This document shows, piece after piece, positions 31,171-39,347 of a stretch of DNA of 39,438 nt. Under the pieces are notes generated by a model. The model was not told where the DNA came from. It searched no databases and saw only the letters and a list, made by a program, of their open reading frames with translations. Source of the stretch: Kiloniellaceae bacterium (lineage in GTDB: Bacteria > Pseudomonadota > Alphaproteobacteria > Kiloniellales > Kiloniellaceae); the NCBI GenBank assembly GCA_021776195.1, contig JAJFGK010000089.1, forward strand, positions 1-39,438, given 5' to 3'. Made by a program: the position numbers and the translations under genes. How positions within the stretch are numbered: the stretch's first letter is position 1; each line of letters opens with the position of its first letter.

Positions 31171-31563
31171 ATGTCATGTAGGTTGCGACGTGGGCTGATA
31201 TCGGCGCTCTTTGGCTTGTCCGTTCTGGCCGCGGTTTTGTCACCCGGTCCCATGCGGGCGCAGATCCAACCGGTCGGCGAGCTGCGCGACATGTGCTTTG
31301 GCGACGGCGTCTTTCAGGGGGACCTGAAGGAAAAGGCAGAAGGCCTCTGCTGGGGCTTCATTGCCGCGGTCGGCGAGATTCTGCTCACTGGAAACACCGT
31401 CTCTGGCTTTGCCGCCTGTCCGCCGCTTGGTGACGGCATGGCCGAACGGGGTGAGATCATTCGCCTCGTCAAGGATTACCTCGACAGTTACCGCGACGAT
31501 CCCCAGATCCCTGGATCGGTCGCCATCGCCCAGGGGCTGGCCGAGGCCTTTCCCTGCGAGTAG
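31171..31563 (+). CDS. Rap1a/Tai-family-like exported protein
   Basis: 130 residues with an N-terminal signal peptide (GLISALFGLSVLAAVLSPGPMRAQ). The mature part has LRDMCFGDG, EGLCWGFIAAVGEIL, AACPPLGDGM and a final EAFPCE, with four conserved-looking Cys residues. This pattern resembles the Rap1a/Tai immunity-like family (small periplasmic proteins that neutralise type VI amidase effectors in some bacteria). No effector or type VI gene is nearby, so immunity is not supported here and a general periplasmic role is as likely. TTG 31183 is an alternative start. Confidence 0.7.
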   Translation: MSCRLRRGLISALFGLSVLAAVLSPGPMRAQIQPVGELRDMCFGDGVFQGDLKEKAEGLCWGFIAAVGEILLTGNTVSGFAACPPLGDGMAERGEIIRLVKDYLDSYRDDPQIPGSVAIAQGLAEAFPCE

Positions 31564-31583
31564 GGGGGCCGGGCACGCCGCGG

Positions 31584-32414
31584 TCAGTTGGCGATCGATC
31601 CGTTCAGGAATGCCAAGAGGGCGCGCTTTGCCAGTTCGGCGTTGGCCAAGCTCGGCGAGGTGATCATGGAATGGCCATTGCCTTCGATCAGCAGCGACCG
31701 GCTGAGCGGCCTTTCGCCGAAATACTCTCCGCAGTGTTTGCCGGCCTTCGCCCGGTACCAGGGATCGTCCGTGCCCAACACGGCAAGTATGGGGACGCTG
31801 CTGGGAATCCGCAGACCCCGGAAGGGTGGCGTGCCATCGCAGTGCCAGGACATGATCGCGACGCCGGCAACATCGTCGCGATCGTAGCGGGCGGCCGCGA
31901 GACCGCCTTCGCTGAAGCCCACGACATAGATGCGCCGCGGATCGATCCAGGGCAGGGCGCGGACCCGATCGACCGCAAATCGCAGCTCCTCGAGCCTCAG
32001 GCTGTGGGATTCCGGCGCCAGGGACCGGGCCAGGGTATTGGTGTTGCAATTGGAGCGGCGCGACGTCCGGGCAAAGGAGTCCGGCAGAAAGACGGCAAAG
32101 CCGCGTTCGACAAGAAAGAGCTTGCCGGATTCTTCCTCGGATCCGATGCCGCTGCAGCCGTGCAGATAAATGACCGCCGGAATCTGGCTGTCGGCCGTCA
32201 GGCTTCCGGTAACCCTCTGGACCCGCTTGTCACTCCAGCGACCGATCACCGGCGCCGGATTACTGGCGATCGCGGGCAAGCTGACGTGGGCCCGGCGCCA
32301 GGTCTCGGCCAGGTCCTCATCGGTCGCGGCCTCGCCCGGCGCCGGTGCCAGGAAAAGCCAGACGCCTAAGATCAGGCGGATGCCGTTCCTGGCGATGTCT
32401 TTCAATTCAAGCAT
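31584..32414 (-). CDS. Exported dienelactone-hydrolase-like alpha/beta hydrolase
   Basis: 276 residues beginning with a hydrophobic signal segment (GIRLILGVWLFLAPAPGEAAT). The catalytic triad is readable: nucleophile Ser in VVGFSEGGLAAARY (about 170), Asp in GTDDPWYRAK and His in EGNGHSM. AVIYLHGCSGIG is the oxyanion region. Four Cys residues in the mature part could form disulfides, in keeping with periplasmic location. Substrate unknown. It converges with the Rap1a-like gene and is divergent from the SHOCT protein gene. Confidence 0.85.
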   Translation of the reverse strand: MLELKDIARNGIRLILGVWLFLAPAPGEAATDEDLAETWRRAHVSLPAIASNPAPVIGRWSDKRVQRVTGSLTADSQIPAVIYLHGCSGIGSEEESGKLFLVERGFAVFLPDSFARTSRRSNCNTNTLARSLAPESHSLRLEELRFAVDRVRALPWIDPRRIYVVGFSEGGLAAARYDRDDVAGVAIMSWHCDGTPPFRGLRIPSSVPILAVLGTDDPWYRAKAGKHCGEYFGERPLSRSLLIEGNGHSMITSPSLANAELAKRALLAFLNGSIAN

Positions 32415-32610
32415 TGCGACCGCAGGCTACCCGTTTCGGCCGTATCTGTCACCGATCTTGGCCGTTGTTTTCCGTCGTCGAGCCAGAATTGCCAGTTTGC
32501 CGACCGCCCGATTGTTGAAGAAAGTTTGCAAATACCCAACCCCTTTCCTTTCTCTTGCCCGTGGCAGTTAGGTATAGTCATACCACTCGGTGAAACAGGG
32601 GACCCTATCA

Positions 32611-33933
32611 ATGACTTCGAGATCCGCACTCCTCACTGTCGCTGTCTTGGCCGCCACGCTTGCCGTGCCCGTCGGTTCGGCTCTCGCGCAGTCCACGCCG
32701 CCGCCGGTCGGGGCGACCTATTCATTTGCGTGCAATTCCAGTATTCGCTCCAACTACACCGAGACCTATGAGGTCGTGTCGGTCAGCGGCGACATGCTGC
32801 GCGTGCAGGTCAACGATGGGGCTTCGAGCAATGTCTACGAGAAGCCGGTCTATCTGCTGAACACGACCCTTTATGAGCGCCAGACCCTGTTTGGCCGACA
32901 GAGCGAGTTTACCAAGATACCCTCCGAGTTCCGTTCCCTGGCCGGTCTCGGGGTCGGCACCAAGGTCAAGGCCTGGGCTACGGAAGTGCGCGACAACCCG
33001 CACACCCGGCTGGAGTGGAACTACAGTGTCTCGGTGGTTGGGCAGGAGTCGCTCTTCGTTCCTGACGTGGGCGATCTGGATGTGATCTCGGTCGCGGAAT
33101 CGCGCTGGGTCGATCTCTATTCGGCCAACCTGGTGTCCTACTATTCGCCGGAGCTCAAGTTTCCGGTCTATTGGACCTATCGGGACTCCAACGTCGCCGA
33201 GGTCGAATGCACCCTGGCCAGCGTCTCGGGTGTCGAGGGCTTCGTCGCAACGCGCTCGCCCACGCCGTCGTCGGTTGCCGGTACGTCTCTTTCCGTGCTC
33301 GACACCACGGGGGTCAGGCGCTTTCCTCATAGTGCCGCGCCGTTGATCGCGATGGTTCCGGCCAACGAGCCGGTTCAGATCTTGGATCAGATCGAGAACG
33401 ATGGCGTCTACTGGTACGAGATCGCCATGGCCGGCGATGTTCAGGGTTTCATTCCCGAGTCCGCCGTGACCGGCGGCGAGGGTGGCATCACCCGCTCGGT
33501 CGTGGAGACCACCAGTCAGCCGGCGGCGCCGGCCACGACGCAGCAGGCCGCCATTCCGGCCACGACAGCGACGCAAACCCAGCAGTCCACCGAGTCCGAT
33601 GATCCCGCCGCCCGGTTGGCGCGGCTCGAGCAGCTCCACAATTCAGGCCTGATCTCGGACGAGGAGTTCGAGATGAAGAAGCGCGAGATCGGCGGTGGCC
33701 CGGCGCCGACCGGCATTGCCGACCGATTGCGCGATGCCAACGAGAAGTTCCGCAACGGCGCGCTCAGCGCCGACGCCTTCGTGGCCAAGCGGGCGGAGAT
33801 CCTCGGCATCATCAATCCGGGCGAGATGGCGGTCGAAGACGGACTGGTCTTGATCGACGCCCTTCTGTCGGCACAGCTCATTTCGCCGACCGAGCATCGC
33901 CGCAAGCGCAGCGAGATGCTCTCCGCGCTTTAA
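32611..33933 (+). CDS. Exported SH3-like and SHOCT domain protein
   Basis: 440 residues, no known function. The signal peptide (LLTVAVLAATLAVPVGSALAQ) ends near residue 28. The region at about 215-290 (RFPHSAAPLIAMVPANEPVQILDQIENDGVYWYEIAM split here, then GDVQGFIPESAV) looks like a bacterial SH3 domain. A Thr/Gln/Ala-rich linker follows. A SHOCT motif (ARLARLEQLHNSGLISDEEF, about 330) is next, and two weaker repeats of the same kind end the protein (NEKFRNGALSADAFVAKR; IDALLSAQLISPTEHRRKR). ATG 32611 has GGGGA 8 nt upstream; GTG 32590 is an alternative. A TATAGT -10-like box lies near 32573. A strong hairpin follows the stop. Confidence 0.8.
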   Translation: MTSRSALLTVAVLAATLAVPVGSALAQSTPPPVGATYSFACNSSIRSNYTETYEVVSVSGDMLRVQVNDGASSNVYEKPVYLLNTTLYERQTLFGRQSEFTKIPSEFRSLAGLGVGTKVKAWATEVRDNPHTRLEWNYSVSVVGQESLFVPDVGDLDVISVAESRWVDLYSANLVSYYSPELKFPVYWTYRDSNVAEVECTLASVSGVEGFVATRSPTPSSVAGTSLSVLDTTGVRRFPHSAAPLIAMVPANEPVQILDQIENDGVYWYEIAMAGDVQGFIPESAVTGGEGGITRSVVETTSQPAAPATTQQAAIPATTATQTQQSTESDDPAARLARLEQLHNSGLISDEEFEMKKREIGGGPAPTGIADRLRDANEKFRNGALSADAFVAKRAEILGIINPGEMAVEDGLVLIDALLSAQLISPTEHRRKRSEMLSAL

Positions 33934-33957
33934 CCCGGACCTTTTAGAAGAAACAAC

Positions 33958-33982
33958 GGGGCGCCGCTTTCCGCGGTGCCCC
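33958..33982 (+). terminator. Hairpin terminator after the SHOCT gene
   Basis: GGGGCGCCGC pairs with GCGGTGCCCC (10 pairs, one G-T) around a TTTCC loop, 25 bp after the stop codon and between convergent genes. There is no T-run, so termination is likely but not certain. Confidence 0.6.
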
Positions 33983-34016
33983 GTCGCCGTTTCGGACCCT
34001 CTCAGGGTTCTTCAGG

Positions 34017-35048
34017 CTAAGAGCTGAGCTCGCCATAGTCGTGCGTGTATTCTCCGGGCTCGAAGCGGCCGATGGTTTGGCACCGGCTTTCCCCGGGCCA
34101 GAGGTAGTCGACCCGTCTCTCGGAGGGGCGGTAGAGGGCTGTGTAGACTGTCGCAGCCCCTACCTGCCGGCAGTAAAGTGGCGGCTCGAGAAACCGTGCG
34201 ACCAGTTTCGTCAATGTCGTGGCCGGGTCGTCCAGGGCGTCCAGGAGGACCCGCTGGCGTCGTATCGAATCTGTCATCGGACCGGACCTGTCCTGATGGT
34301 TGGTGCAGGCCCGAAGGGTCGAAACGACCGGGGCCCGGTCGGGTCCGAGGAAGAGGGTCGCGTAGGCCCCCGACCTGTCGAGCAAGGTCACGTTATGGGC
34401 CATCGCTATGGGAATCCGACACAGTGCCGCGACTGCCTGATCGACTTGCCGACAGGTCTCCAGCACATATCGCAACAGCAGGATTACCGAGAACCCGGGT
34501 CCCGGGCGCTTTGCCCCGTCGGACTGCCCAACCCCAACACCATCCCCAACACCATCCCCAACGCCATCCCCAACGCCATCCCCAACGAATGTCAGACTGG
34601 CGACCAGCCCGTCCTCGTTCATGCCGTCCAGGCAGCCGCCCCACGGCCTTTGCGCCTTGGCGATTACCTCACGCCCGGACCAGGAGGTCGCCTCGAAGCG
34701 GTCGGAGACGATGTCGAGGGAGAAGTCGTAGTTGCGGATCAGCGCCGGCCCTCCGTCCCCGAGCCAAACTGCCTGGCTGCACCCGGCGACATGGGGCGGT
34801 GGCCGAAAATGGCTCAGGAGCCGGTGGGCCAAGTCGTCGTCACCGACCAGGGCGCAAACCCGGTCGTAGTGCGGCAAGAGCTCGGGCATGTGATGGCCAA
34901 GAGCCGCGCGGCATTCCTCCGCGGTCGGCGGGCGCGCGCGTCCTTGGCCGAGATACCAGCGTTCCGACTCCTCGCGTCCGGCGTTGAAACGGGCCAACCA
35001 GGCTTTATCCGGCCGTTCTTCGCGCGCAAAGATGAAGCGTTTGAGCAT
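34017..35048 (-). CDS. C45-type autoproteolytic (Ntn) hydrolase-like protein with in-frame tandem repeat
   Basis: 343 residues resembling acyl-CoA:6-aminopenicillanate acyltransferase-like Ntn hydrolases. The probable nucleophile is the Cys in VAGCSQAVW (about residue 90), followed by ALIRNYDFSLD as in the family. LDGMNEDGLVASLTF and MAHNVTLLDRSG are further family blocks, and TNHQD is near residue 243. Autocleavage before the Cys would release an 89-residue alpha chain; that is inference. A Gly/Val/Asp repeat (about 155-172) interrupts the chain after the VASLTF strand, coded by a 12-bp tandem repeat. The reaction is unknown. AGG precedes the ATG by about 9 nt. Confidence 0.75.
   Translation of the reverse strand: MLKRFIFAREERPDKAWLARFNAGREESERWYLGQGRARPPTAEECRAALGHHMPELLPHYDRVCALVGDDDLAHRLLSHFRPPPHVAGCSQAVWLGDGGPALIRNYDFSLDIVSDRFEATSWSGREVIAKAQRPWGGCLDGMNEDGLVASLTFVGDGVGDGVGDGVGDGVGVGQSDGAKRPGPGFSVILLLRYVLETCRQVDQAVAALCRIPIAMAHNVTLLDRSGAYATLFLGPDRAPVVSTLRACTNHQDRSGPMTDSIRRQRVLLDALDDPATTLTKLVARFLEPPLYCRQVGAATVYTALYRPSERRVDYLWPGESRCQTIGRFEPGEYTHDYGELSS
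34532..34587. repeat. In-frame 12-bp tandem repeat (minisatellite)
   Basis: Unit CCCCAACACCAT or CCCCAACGCCAT, four full copies plus two thirds of a fifth. On the minus strand it codes for repeating Gly-Val-Gly-Asp inside the C45-type gene. Since 12 bp is a multiple of three, gain or loss of units keeps the frame. Confidence 0.9.
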
Positions 35049-35120
35049 GGTGCAAACCTATTCACCTGTGCCGCGGACCGATACACCGCTTGCGCCTGTC
35101 CGTGCGGGATAACCGCTTGG

Positions 35121-35897
35121 TCAGCCCAGGAAGGTGTCGATCGATTCGGCGACGATGTCCGCGCCTTCCAGCAACAGGTTGTGCCGCAAGCGGGGAACGA
35201 TAAAGAGCTGTGAGCCCTCGATCTGGCCGTGCATGAACTTCGCCATCGCGGCGCTGGAGCCGGGATCGTGCTCTCCGGTCATGACCAGCGTGGGCGCTGC
35301 GATGCGGTGGAGCTGATCCCCCAGATCCCCTTCGGCGAAGGTCCGATAGGCGGCGGCGAAGGTCTTCGGGTCGGTCTGCCTGTAGCGGTCAATACGCTGC
35401 TGGACGAGATCGGGATGCGCCTGGCGAAACTCTGGCGTGAACCAGCGCTCCAGGGCCGCATCCATGGTCGAGGCGGCGCCGTTCTTTTCGATATCGTCGG
35501 CGCGCTTTTTCAAGCGGGCCAGAATTTCCGGCGACTTGTTGGCGACCGCGCTCATGATCACGATCTTGTCGGTCTGTTGGGCATGGTTGAGCGCAAAAGA
35601 CTGGACGATCAGGCCGCCAAGCGAGAACCCGGCCAGATGGGTTCTTGTGATGCCGAGTTGAGACAAGATGGCGCGCAGGTCGGCGGCAAAGTCTTCGATG
35701 GCATAGGAACCGGGGAGCCGGTCGGAATGGCCGTGGCCGCGCAGATCGTAGCGGATCACCTGGAAACGGCGGCGCAGGACCTGGGCGACCCGGTCCCAGC
35801 TCTCCAGGCCGGAGGCCATGCCGTGGACGAGGGTCAGCGGCGGCCCTTCGCCCTCGACAAGCACCTCTGTCTGGAAACCATTGGCCTCGACCCGCAT
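35121..35897 (-). CDS. Alpha/beta hydrolase (3-oxoadipate enol-lactonase-like)
   Basis: 258 residues, cytoplasmic, complete fold. LTLVHGMASGLESWD (about 21) is the oxyanion loop and RYDLRGHGHSDRLPG the conserved Asp/His turn. AGFSLGGLIVQSFAL holds the nucleophile Ser (about 93). TGEHDPGS supplies the acid and RLRHNLLLE the His. The lid region (RADDIEKNGAASTMDAALERWF) resembles enol-lactone hydrolases of the protocatechuate pathway, but no pathway genes are adjacent, so I leave the substrate open. It is 15 bp downstream of the caspase gene on the same strand. Confidence 0.85.
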   Translation of the reverse strand: MRVEANGFQTEVLVEGEGPPLTLVHGMASGLESWDRVAQVLRRRFQVIRYDLRGHGHSDRLPGSYAIEDFAADLRAILSQLGITRTHLAGFSLGGLIVQSFALNHAQQTDKIVIMSAVANKSPEILARLKKRADDIEKNGAASTMDAALERWFTPEFRQAHPDLVQQRIDRYRQTDPKTFAAAYRTFAEGDLGDQLHRIAAPTLVMTGEHDPGSSAAMAKFMHGQIEGSQLFIVPRLRHNLLLEGADIVAESIDTFLG

Positions 35898-35912
35898 ATC
35901 GGTCGAAGGGTG

Positions 35913-38222
35913 CTAGAGACTGCGCCGCAGAAAGATGAAGTCGCCGCCGTCGTGACCGGCGAAGCGCACGTCCGAGAACTCCGGCGTCTGGCTGGCGTTC
36001 AGCACCACCGGCCGGCGAACCTTTTGGAACAGTTCCGACCCGTCCATGAGCCCCTGGTTGCTCAACAGCGCATCGATGAAGGCCTTGGCAAAGACCGAGT
36101 GACCGCCGCCGCCGCCGTCCATCACCGGCTCGAGCCCGCCCGAGGTGAGCGCCACTCTGGCGCGCTTGCTGATCATTTTCTGATAGTAGCTCGGGCTCTG
36201 CAGCGTCGAGCCGATCGAACGGGTCAAGGTGCCGGAGTAGCAGCTATCCACCACCAGCATGACGTGGTTGGCCTCCATGGCCTTGATCGTGTCGGTGATG
36301 GTCGCGTTGGAGACCCAACTGACCTGGGTATCGGTGGTGGCATCGACCGGCAGCCAATAGCCGCGCTCGGCCGAAACGTCGAGAATACCGTGGCCGCCGT
36401 AGTAGATCAGCAGGTTGTCCTCTTTCTTCAACTTGGTGCGCAGATGATCCAATGCCACGACGATGTCGGCGCGGGTCGCGTTGATCAAGGTCTGGACGTT
36501 GAAATTGTAGAAGTCCCGAAGCACCTCGCTGACCCGCAGGGCGTCGTTCACCGCGGTGTCCAGTTTGGGAAGCGACTGGTAGTTGTTGTTGCCGATGACC
36601 AGGGCGTAGTAGCTCCCGAACTCGACCGAATTGAAGCCCGCTTCGGTCGTTGCCTGCTGGGTCTGGTCCGTTCCGGCCTGGGCCACGGCGGTGGTCCCGG
36701 TGGTCGCGGTGCCGTCCAGGGCGACGACGAAATCCGAAGCCACATAGCCCATGGCGCCGCTTGCCAGGTTCACCATCAACCAGTCCGACCCGATCACCTG
36801 GCCGAGCGAAATGACATCTTCGCCCTTGCGCAGGGTGGCGATGACCTGGCCCGAACGGTTCGGGGCGGCACGCACGTTGACGTTGGATTTCGCCATATAG
36901 CGGCCATAGCGCGGCGAGATACTGGGCATCGCGGCGCCGGCGCTGGTCCCCTGGGTCGCCGTCTGTTGCCCGCTGTTCTGTTGCCCGCTGTTCTGTTGAA
37001 TGGCCGCGGTTTGCGTCGTTGTGGTCTGGGTCGTTGTCGTGGGGGCGGGGGGGACATAGCTGTTGTCGACCGTGGTCGTTGTTCCCGCCGAAGTCGACGC
37101 CCCGCTGTTGGTCGCGGTGTTGCTGGCGGGGGGTACATAGGCTGGATCGGCGCCGGTGCCGGCCGTGGTACTACTGGCGGTCTGGGTGGTTTGCGGCGGC
37201 GTGTAGGTCGGGTCGACCAGCGCCGCCAGTTCCGTCGAGGCCGCCGATTCCTCCGCCGATAGGGAACGCCAGCTGTTGATTCGCCTGTCGACCTCCTGGA
37301 GCTCGGCGGTCTGGATCCGGTTGCGCAGCCGGTTGACCCCGGCACGGGCATCCTGCTGGATATCCGATGCCCTGGCGGAGCTCGCCAGCCGGTACCAGTA
37401 AAAGGCCTCCTTGCGGTCCCGTGAAATGCCGATACCGCGCTCGTAGACCCGTCCCAGATTTACCTGAGCCAAGGACCAGCCCTGGTCGGCCGCCAGACGG
37501 TACCAACTGAGGGCCTTGATCGGATTGCGCGGCACGCCGTCGCCGGTCTCGTAGATGTGCCCAAGATCGTTCTGCGCCCGCGCGAAGCCCTGCTTCGCCG
37601 CCCGTTCCATCCAGGCGATCGCCTGGCGAACGTCGCGTCTGACGGTTTTGCCGCCGTTGCGGTAGATGACGCCCAACTTGTAGCTCGACAGCGGGTAGCC
37701 CGCCTCGGCCGAAGGCTTGAAGAGATTGAGCGCCGTTTGCAGGTTCTTCTCCACACCGACGCCATGGAGGTACATCTCGGCCAGGTGGGTCTGCGCGCTG
37801 ACGTCGCCGAGCGCGGTGCCGCGCTTGTACCAGTTGAGCGCTTCCGTGAGGTTGCCGATGTCGTATTGGTAGGTGCCACCGATCAGCGAGTAGGCGATCA
37901 GATAGTTCTGGCTCGCCGCCTCGAAAAGATAGCTGAGCCCTTCATCGCGTTGCTTGGCAAAGACCAGGACCCGGCCGAGCTGAAACTTCATGCGCGCCGA
38001 GTCCGGATAGCGGGATACCGCGGAGCGGCAGGCCTTCATCGCCCTGCGCGCGTCGATCAGGTCCCACTGGACGCCTTCGGCCACCTTGTTGGGGTCGGCC
38101 GGATGTGCCGCCAGATTGTCGCAATCGGTGACCGGCGCGGCCGCCAGGCTTGGCCCCAGGGAGAAGAGACCAAGCGCGGAAGCAAGGATGAGGATCTTCG
38201 ACAATCGATGTCCCATGGTCAT
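35913..38222 (-). CDS. Exported Sel1-SH3-caspase (peptidase C14) protein
   Basis: 769 residues with a signal peptide (ILILASALGLFSLGPSLAAA). About five Sel1-type repeats follow (about 100-290; e.g. ALNWYKRGTALGDVSAQTHL, AIAWMERAAKQGFARAQNDL). Next is a long Thr/Gln/Pro-rich linker with a duplicated QQNSG. An SH3 domain (NVNVRAAPNRSGQVIATLRK, about 445-495) precedes a C-terminal caspase-like domain from about 540. The catalytic dyad is intact: His611 in IYYGGHG and Cys661 in VVDSCYSG. It is therefore a likely active, exported orthocaspase-type protease or signalling platform. GGAAGG lies 5 nt before ATG 38222. The alpha/beta hydrolase gene follows after 15 bp. Confidence 0.9.
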   Translation of the reverse strand: MTMGHRLSKILILASALGLFSLGPSLAAAPVTDCDNLAAHPADPNKVAEGVQWDLIDARRAMKACRSAVSRYPDSARMKFQLGRVLVFAKQRDEGLSYLFEAASQNYLIAYSLIGGTYQYDIGNLTEALNWYKRGTALGDVSAQTHLAEMYLHGVGVEKNLQTALNLFKPSAEAGYPLSSYKLGVIYRNGGKTVRRDVRQAIAWMERAAKQGFARAQNDLGHIYETGDGVPRNPIKALSWYRLAADQGWSLAQVNLGRVYERGIGISRDRKEAFYWYRLASSARASDIQQDARAGVNRLRNRIQTAELQEVDRRINSWRSLSAEESAASTELAALVDPTYTPPQTTQTASSTTAGTGADPAYVPPASNTATNSGASTSAGTTTTVDNSYVPPAPTTTTQTTTTQTAAIQQNSGQQNSGQQTATQGTSAGAAMPSISPRYGRYMAKSNVNVRAAPNRSGQVIATLRKGEDVISLGQVIGSDWLMVNLASGAMGYVASDFVVALDGTATTGTTAVAQAGTDQTQQATTEAGFNSVEFGSYYALVIGNNNYQSLPKLDTAVNDALRVSEVLRDFYNFNVQTLINATRADIVVALDHLRTKLKKEDNLLIYYGGHGILDVSAERGYWLPVDATTDTQVSWVSNATITDTIKAMEANHVMLVVDSCYSGTLTRSIGSTLQSPSYYQKMISKRARVALTSGGLEPVMDGGGGGHSVFAKAFIDALLSNQGLMDGSELFQKVRRPVVLNASQTPEFSDVRFAGHDGGDFIFLRRSL

Positions 38223-38365
38223 TCATGCCTTCCGATTGATGACATTCTTGTCAAACCTCGGCCTGACGCCCCCAGGCGCGTTCCTGCCCCGGGGGCCAGC
38301 CCAGTCGCCGGCTCAAGCGTCGTCGGCTCAAGCATCTCAGCCGCTTCAGGCCCGTAAGATGCGGC

Positions 38366-38385
38366 CTGCCCCCTTGAAGGGGCAG
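38366..38385. terminator. GC-rich hairpin between the Gly-rich and caspase genes
   Basis: CTGCCCCCTTGAAGGGGCAG can form a 7-pair stem-loop in the 218-bp gap between these genes. It may end the Gly-rich transcript; no T-run is present. The gap shows no open reading frame of note. Confidence 0.4.
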
Positions 38386-38421
38386 ATCTCCGGTCGCCTG
38401 GGCAGCGAACCGCCCGAGAGA

Positions 38422-38439
38422 CTATCCGGATCCGGATAG
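38422..38439. repeat. Perfect 18-bp palindrome
   Basis: CTATCCGGATCCGGATAG reads identically on both strands. It lies one base beyond the stop codon of the Gly-rich gene. It could be a protein-binding site or part of a termination signal. Confidence 0.6.
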
Positions 38440-38440
38440 C

Positions 38441-38830
38441 CTACCAGCCGCCGCCGCCGGAGCCGCCCGAACCGCCGCCACCGCCGGAACCGCCACCGCC
38501 GGAACCGCCCGATCCGCCGCCCGAGCCGCCGGAGTTTCCGCCGGCGCCACTGCCGGCGCCACCGCCGGGCTCACTGCTGTTGCTGCCGCCGGAGAGCCGA
38601 TCGACAATCGTGTTGTAGGGCACCGTGCGCTGTTGTCCCGACGGGGCCGGGATCAGCAGGGCCAATCGCGGCCCGGACGCCGTGCTGGACAGTGCCGGCA
38701 AGGGCGCCGAAGCCGTCTCGGTCAGGGCCGCCGCGGCGGGACCGGACGCTGCCAGCGACAGGCAGAACAGGGAAGCGCCCAGGGCCAAACCGCTCAGGGT
38801 ACCGGACATCTTTGAAACATGGTCGGTCAT
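38441..38830 (-). CDS. Exported Gly/Ser-rich protein
   Basis: 129 residues, not recognised. The signal peptide covers about residues 1-36 (LSGLALGASLFCLSLAASGPAAAA). A short middle part (ALLIPAPSGQQRTVPYNTIVDRLSGGSN) follows. The last 45 residues are almost only Gly and Ser with a terminal Trp. ATG 38830 is preceded by AGAGGAG; longer in-frame starts lack such a signal. The tail is flexible and may attach the protein to the cell surface or fill a linker role. A caspase-domain gene lies downstream on the same strand. Confidence 0.65.
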   Translation of the reverse strand: MTDHVSKMSGTLSGLALGASLFCLSLAASGPAAAALTETASAPLPALSSTASGPRLALLIPAPSGQQRTVPYNTIVDRLSGGSNSSEPGGGAGSGAGGNSGGSGGGSGGSGGGGSGGGGGSGGSGGGGW

Positions 38831-39019
38831 TTCATTTTCTCCTCTCGCGCTTCTGATATCGAAGCCAGCCTGTTCGAGATCGCAGGATCGGCCAAGAAGA
38901 GCCGATAGAACCAGCGTCGAACTATACGTGATTCCACGCGCAAAGGAAGAAAAAGGGGTGAGAAAGAATTTACCGAATTTGCGGCGCCGCGTGGGGAGAC
39001 GGCCAGGTGCCGCTTGCGA

Positions 39020-39094
39020 TGGTGGGCGCACGTGGGATTGAACCACGGACCTCTCGCGTGTGAAGCGAGCGCTCTCCCGCTGAGCTATGCGCCC
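39020..39094 (-). tRNA. tRNA-Val (anticodon CAC)
   Basis: 75 nt including an encoded CCA. The acceptor GGGCGCA/TGCGCCC pairs fully. The D arm is GCTC-AGCGGGA-GAGC. The anticodon stem CTCGC/GCGAG encloses TTCACAC with CAC at its centre. The T arm is CGTGG-TTCAATC-CCACG. It reads the valine codon GUG. Confidence 0.98.
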
Positions 39095-39133
39095 TCGTCG
39101 CGCGGAAGGAGGAGAACGCGCGAAGGAGGGCTT

Positions 39134-39162
39134 CCTTTAGGCCAGGCCCTGGGGGCTGTCAA
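39134..39162 (-). promoter_or_regulatory. Predicted promoter of tRNA-Val
   Basis: -35 TTGACA (39162-39157), a 17-nt spacer, -10 TAAAGG (39139-39134). It would start transcription about 32 nt before the mature tRNA. Confidence 0.6.
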
Positions 39163-39193
39163 GCGCCCGTCACAGGCGAAACGGCTCTCGATT

Positions 39194-39220
39194 CGCAGTA
39201 AATCGATTCGTTTTACTGCG
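39194..39220. repeat. 9-bp inverted repeat in an AT-rich divergent gap
   Basis: CGCAGTAAA (39194-39202) and TTTACTGCG (39212-39220) are exactly complementary. The gap between the tRNA and the histone-like gene (39095-39347) is much more AT-rich than the rest of the window and carries no other gene. It could be an operator or a bidirectional terminator. Confidence 0.5.
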
Positions 39221-39347
39221 TCATGTTTTTCATTATTTTTCAATGTGTTGATAGCCCCGGTAATTATTTGTTAACCAAATCTCCCTAAACGAGCTAGTTC
39301 TATGTCGCGCAACTATGTTGCCCTTTGGACTGTAAAAGGATCTGAAA

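Noticed and set aside
31171..31563. Evidence for a type VI toxin-immunity locus
   Set aside because: No effector, VgrG, Hcp or amidase gene is present in the window; only the family resemblance of one small protein.
34532..34587. Short tandem repeat as a possible CRISPR
   Set aside because: Units are 12 bp, directly adjacent without spacers, and lie inside a coding frame.
35229..37262. 677-residue open frame on the plus strand
   Set aside because: Runs antisense through the alpha/beta hydrolase and caspase genes; an artefact of high GC codon use.
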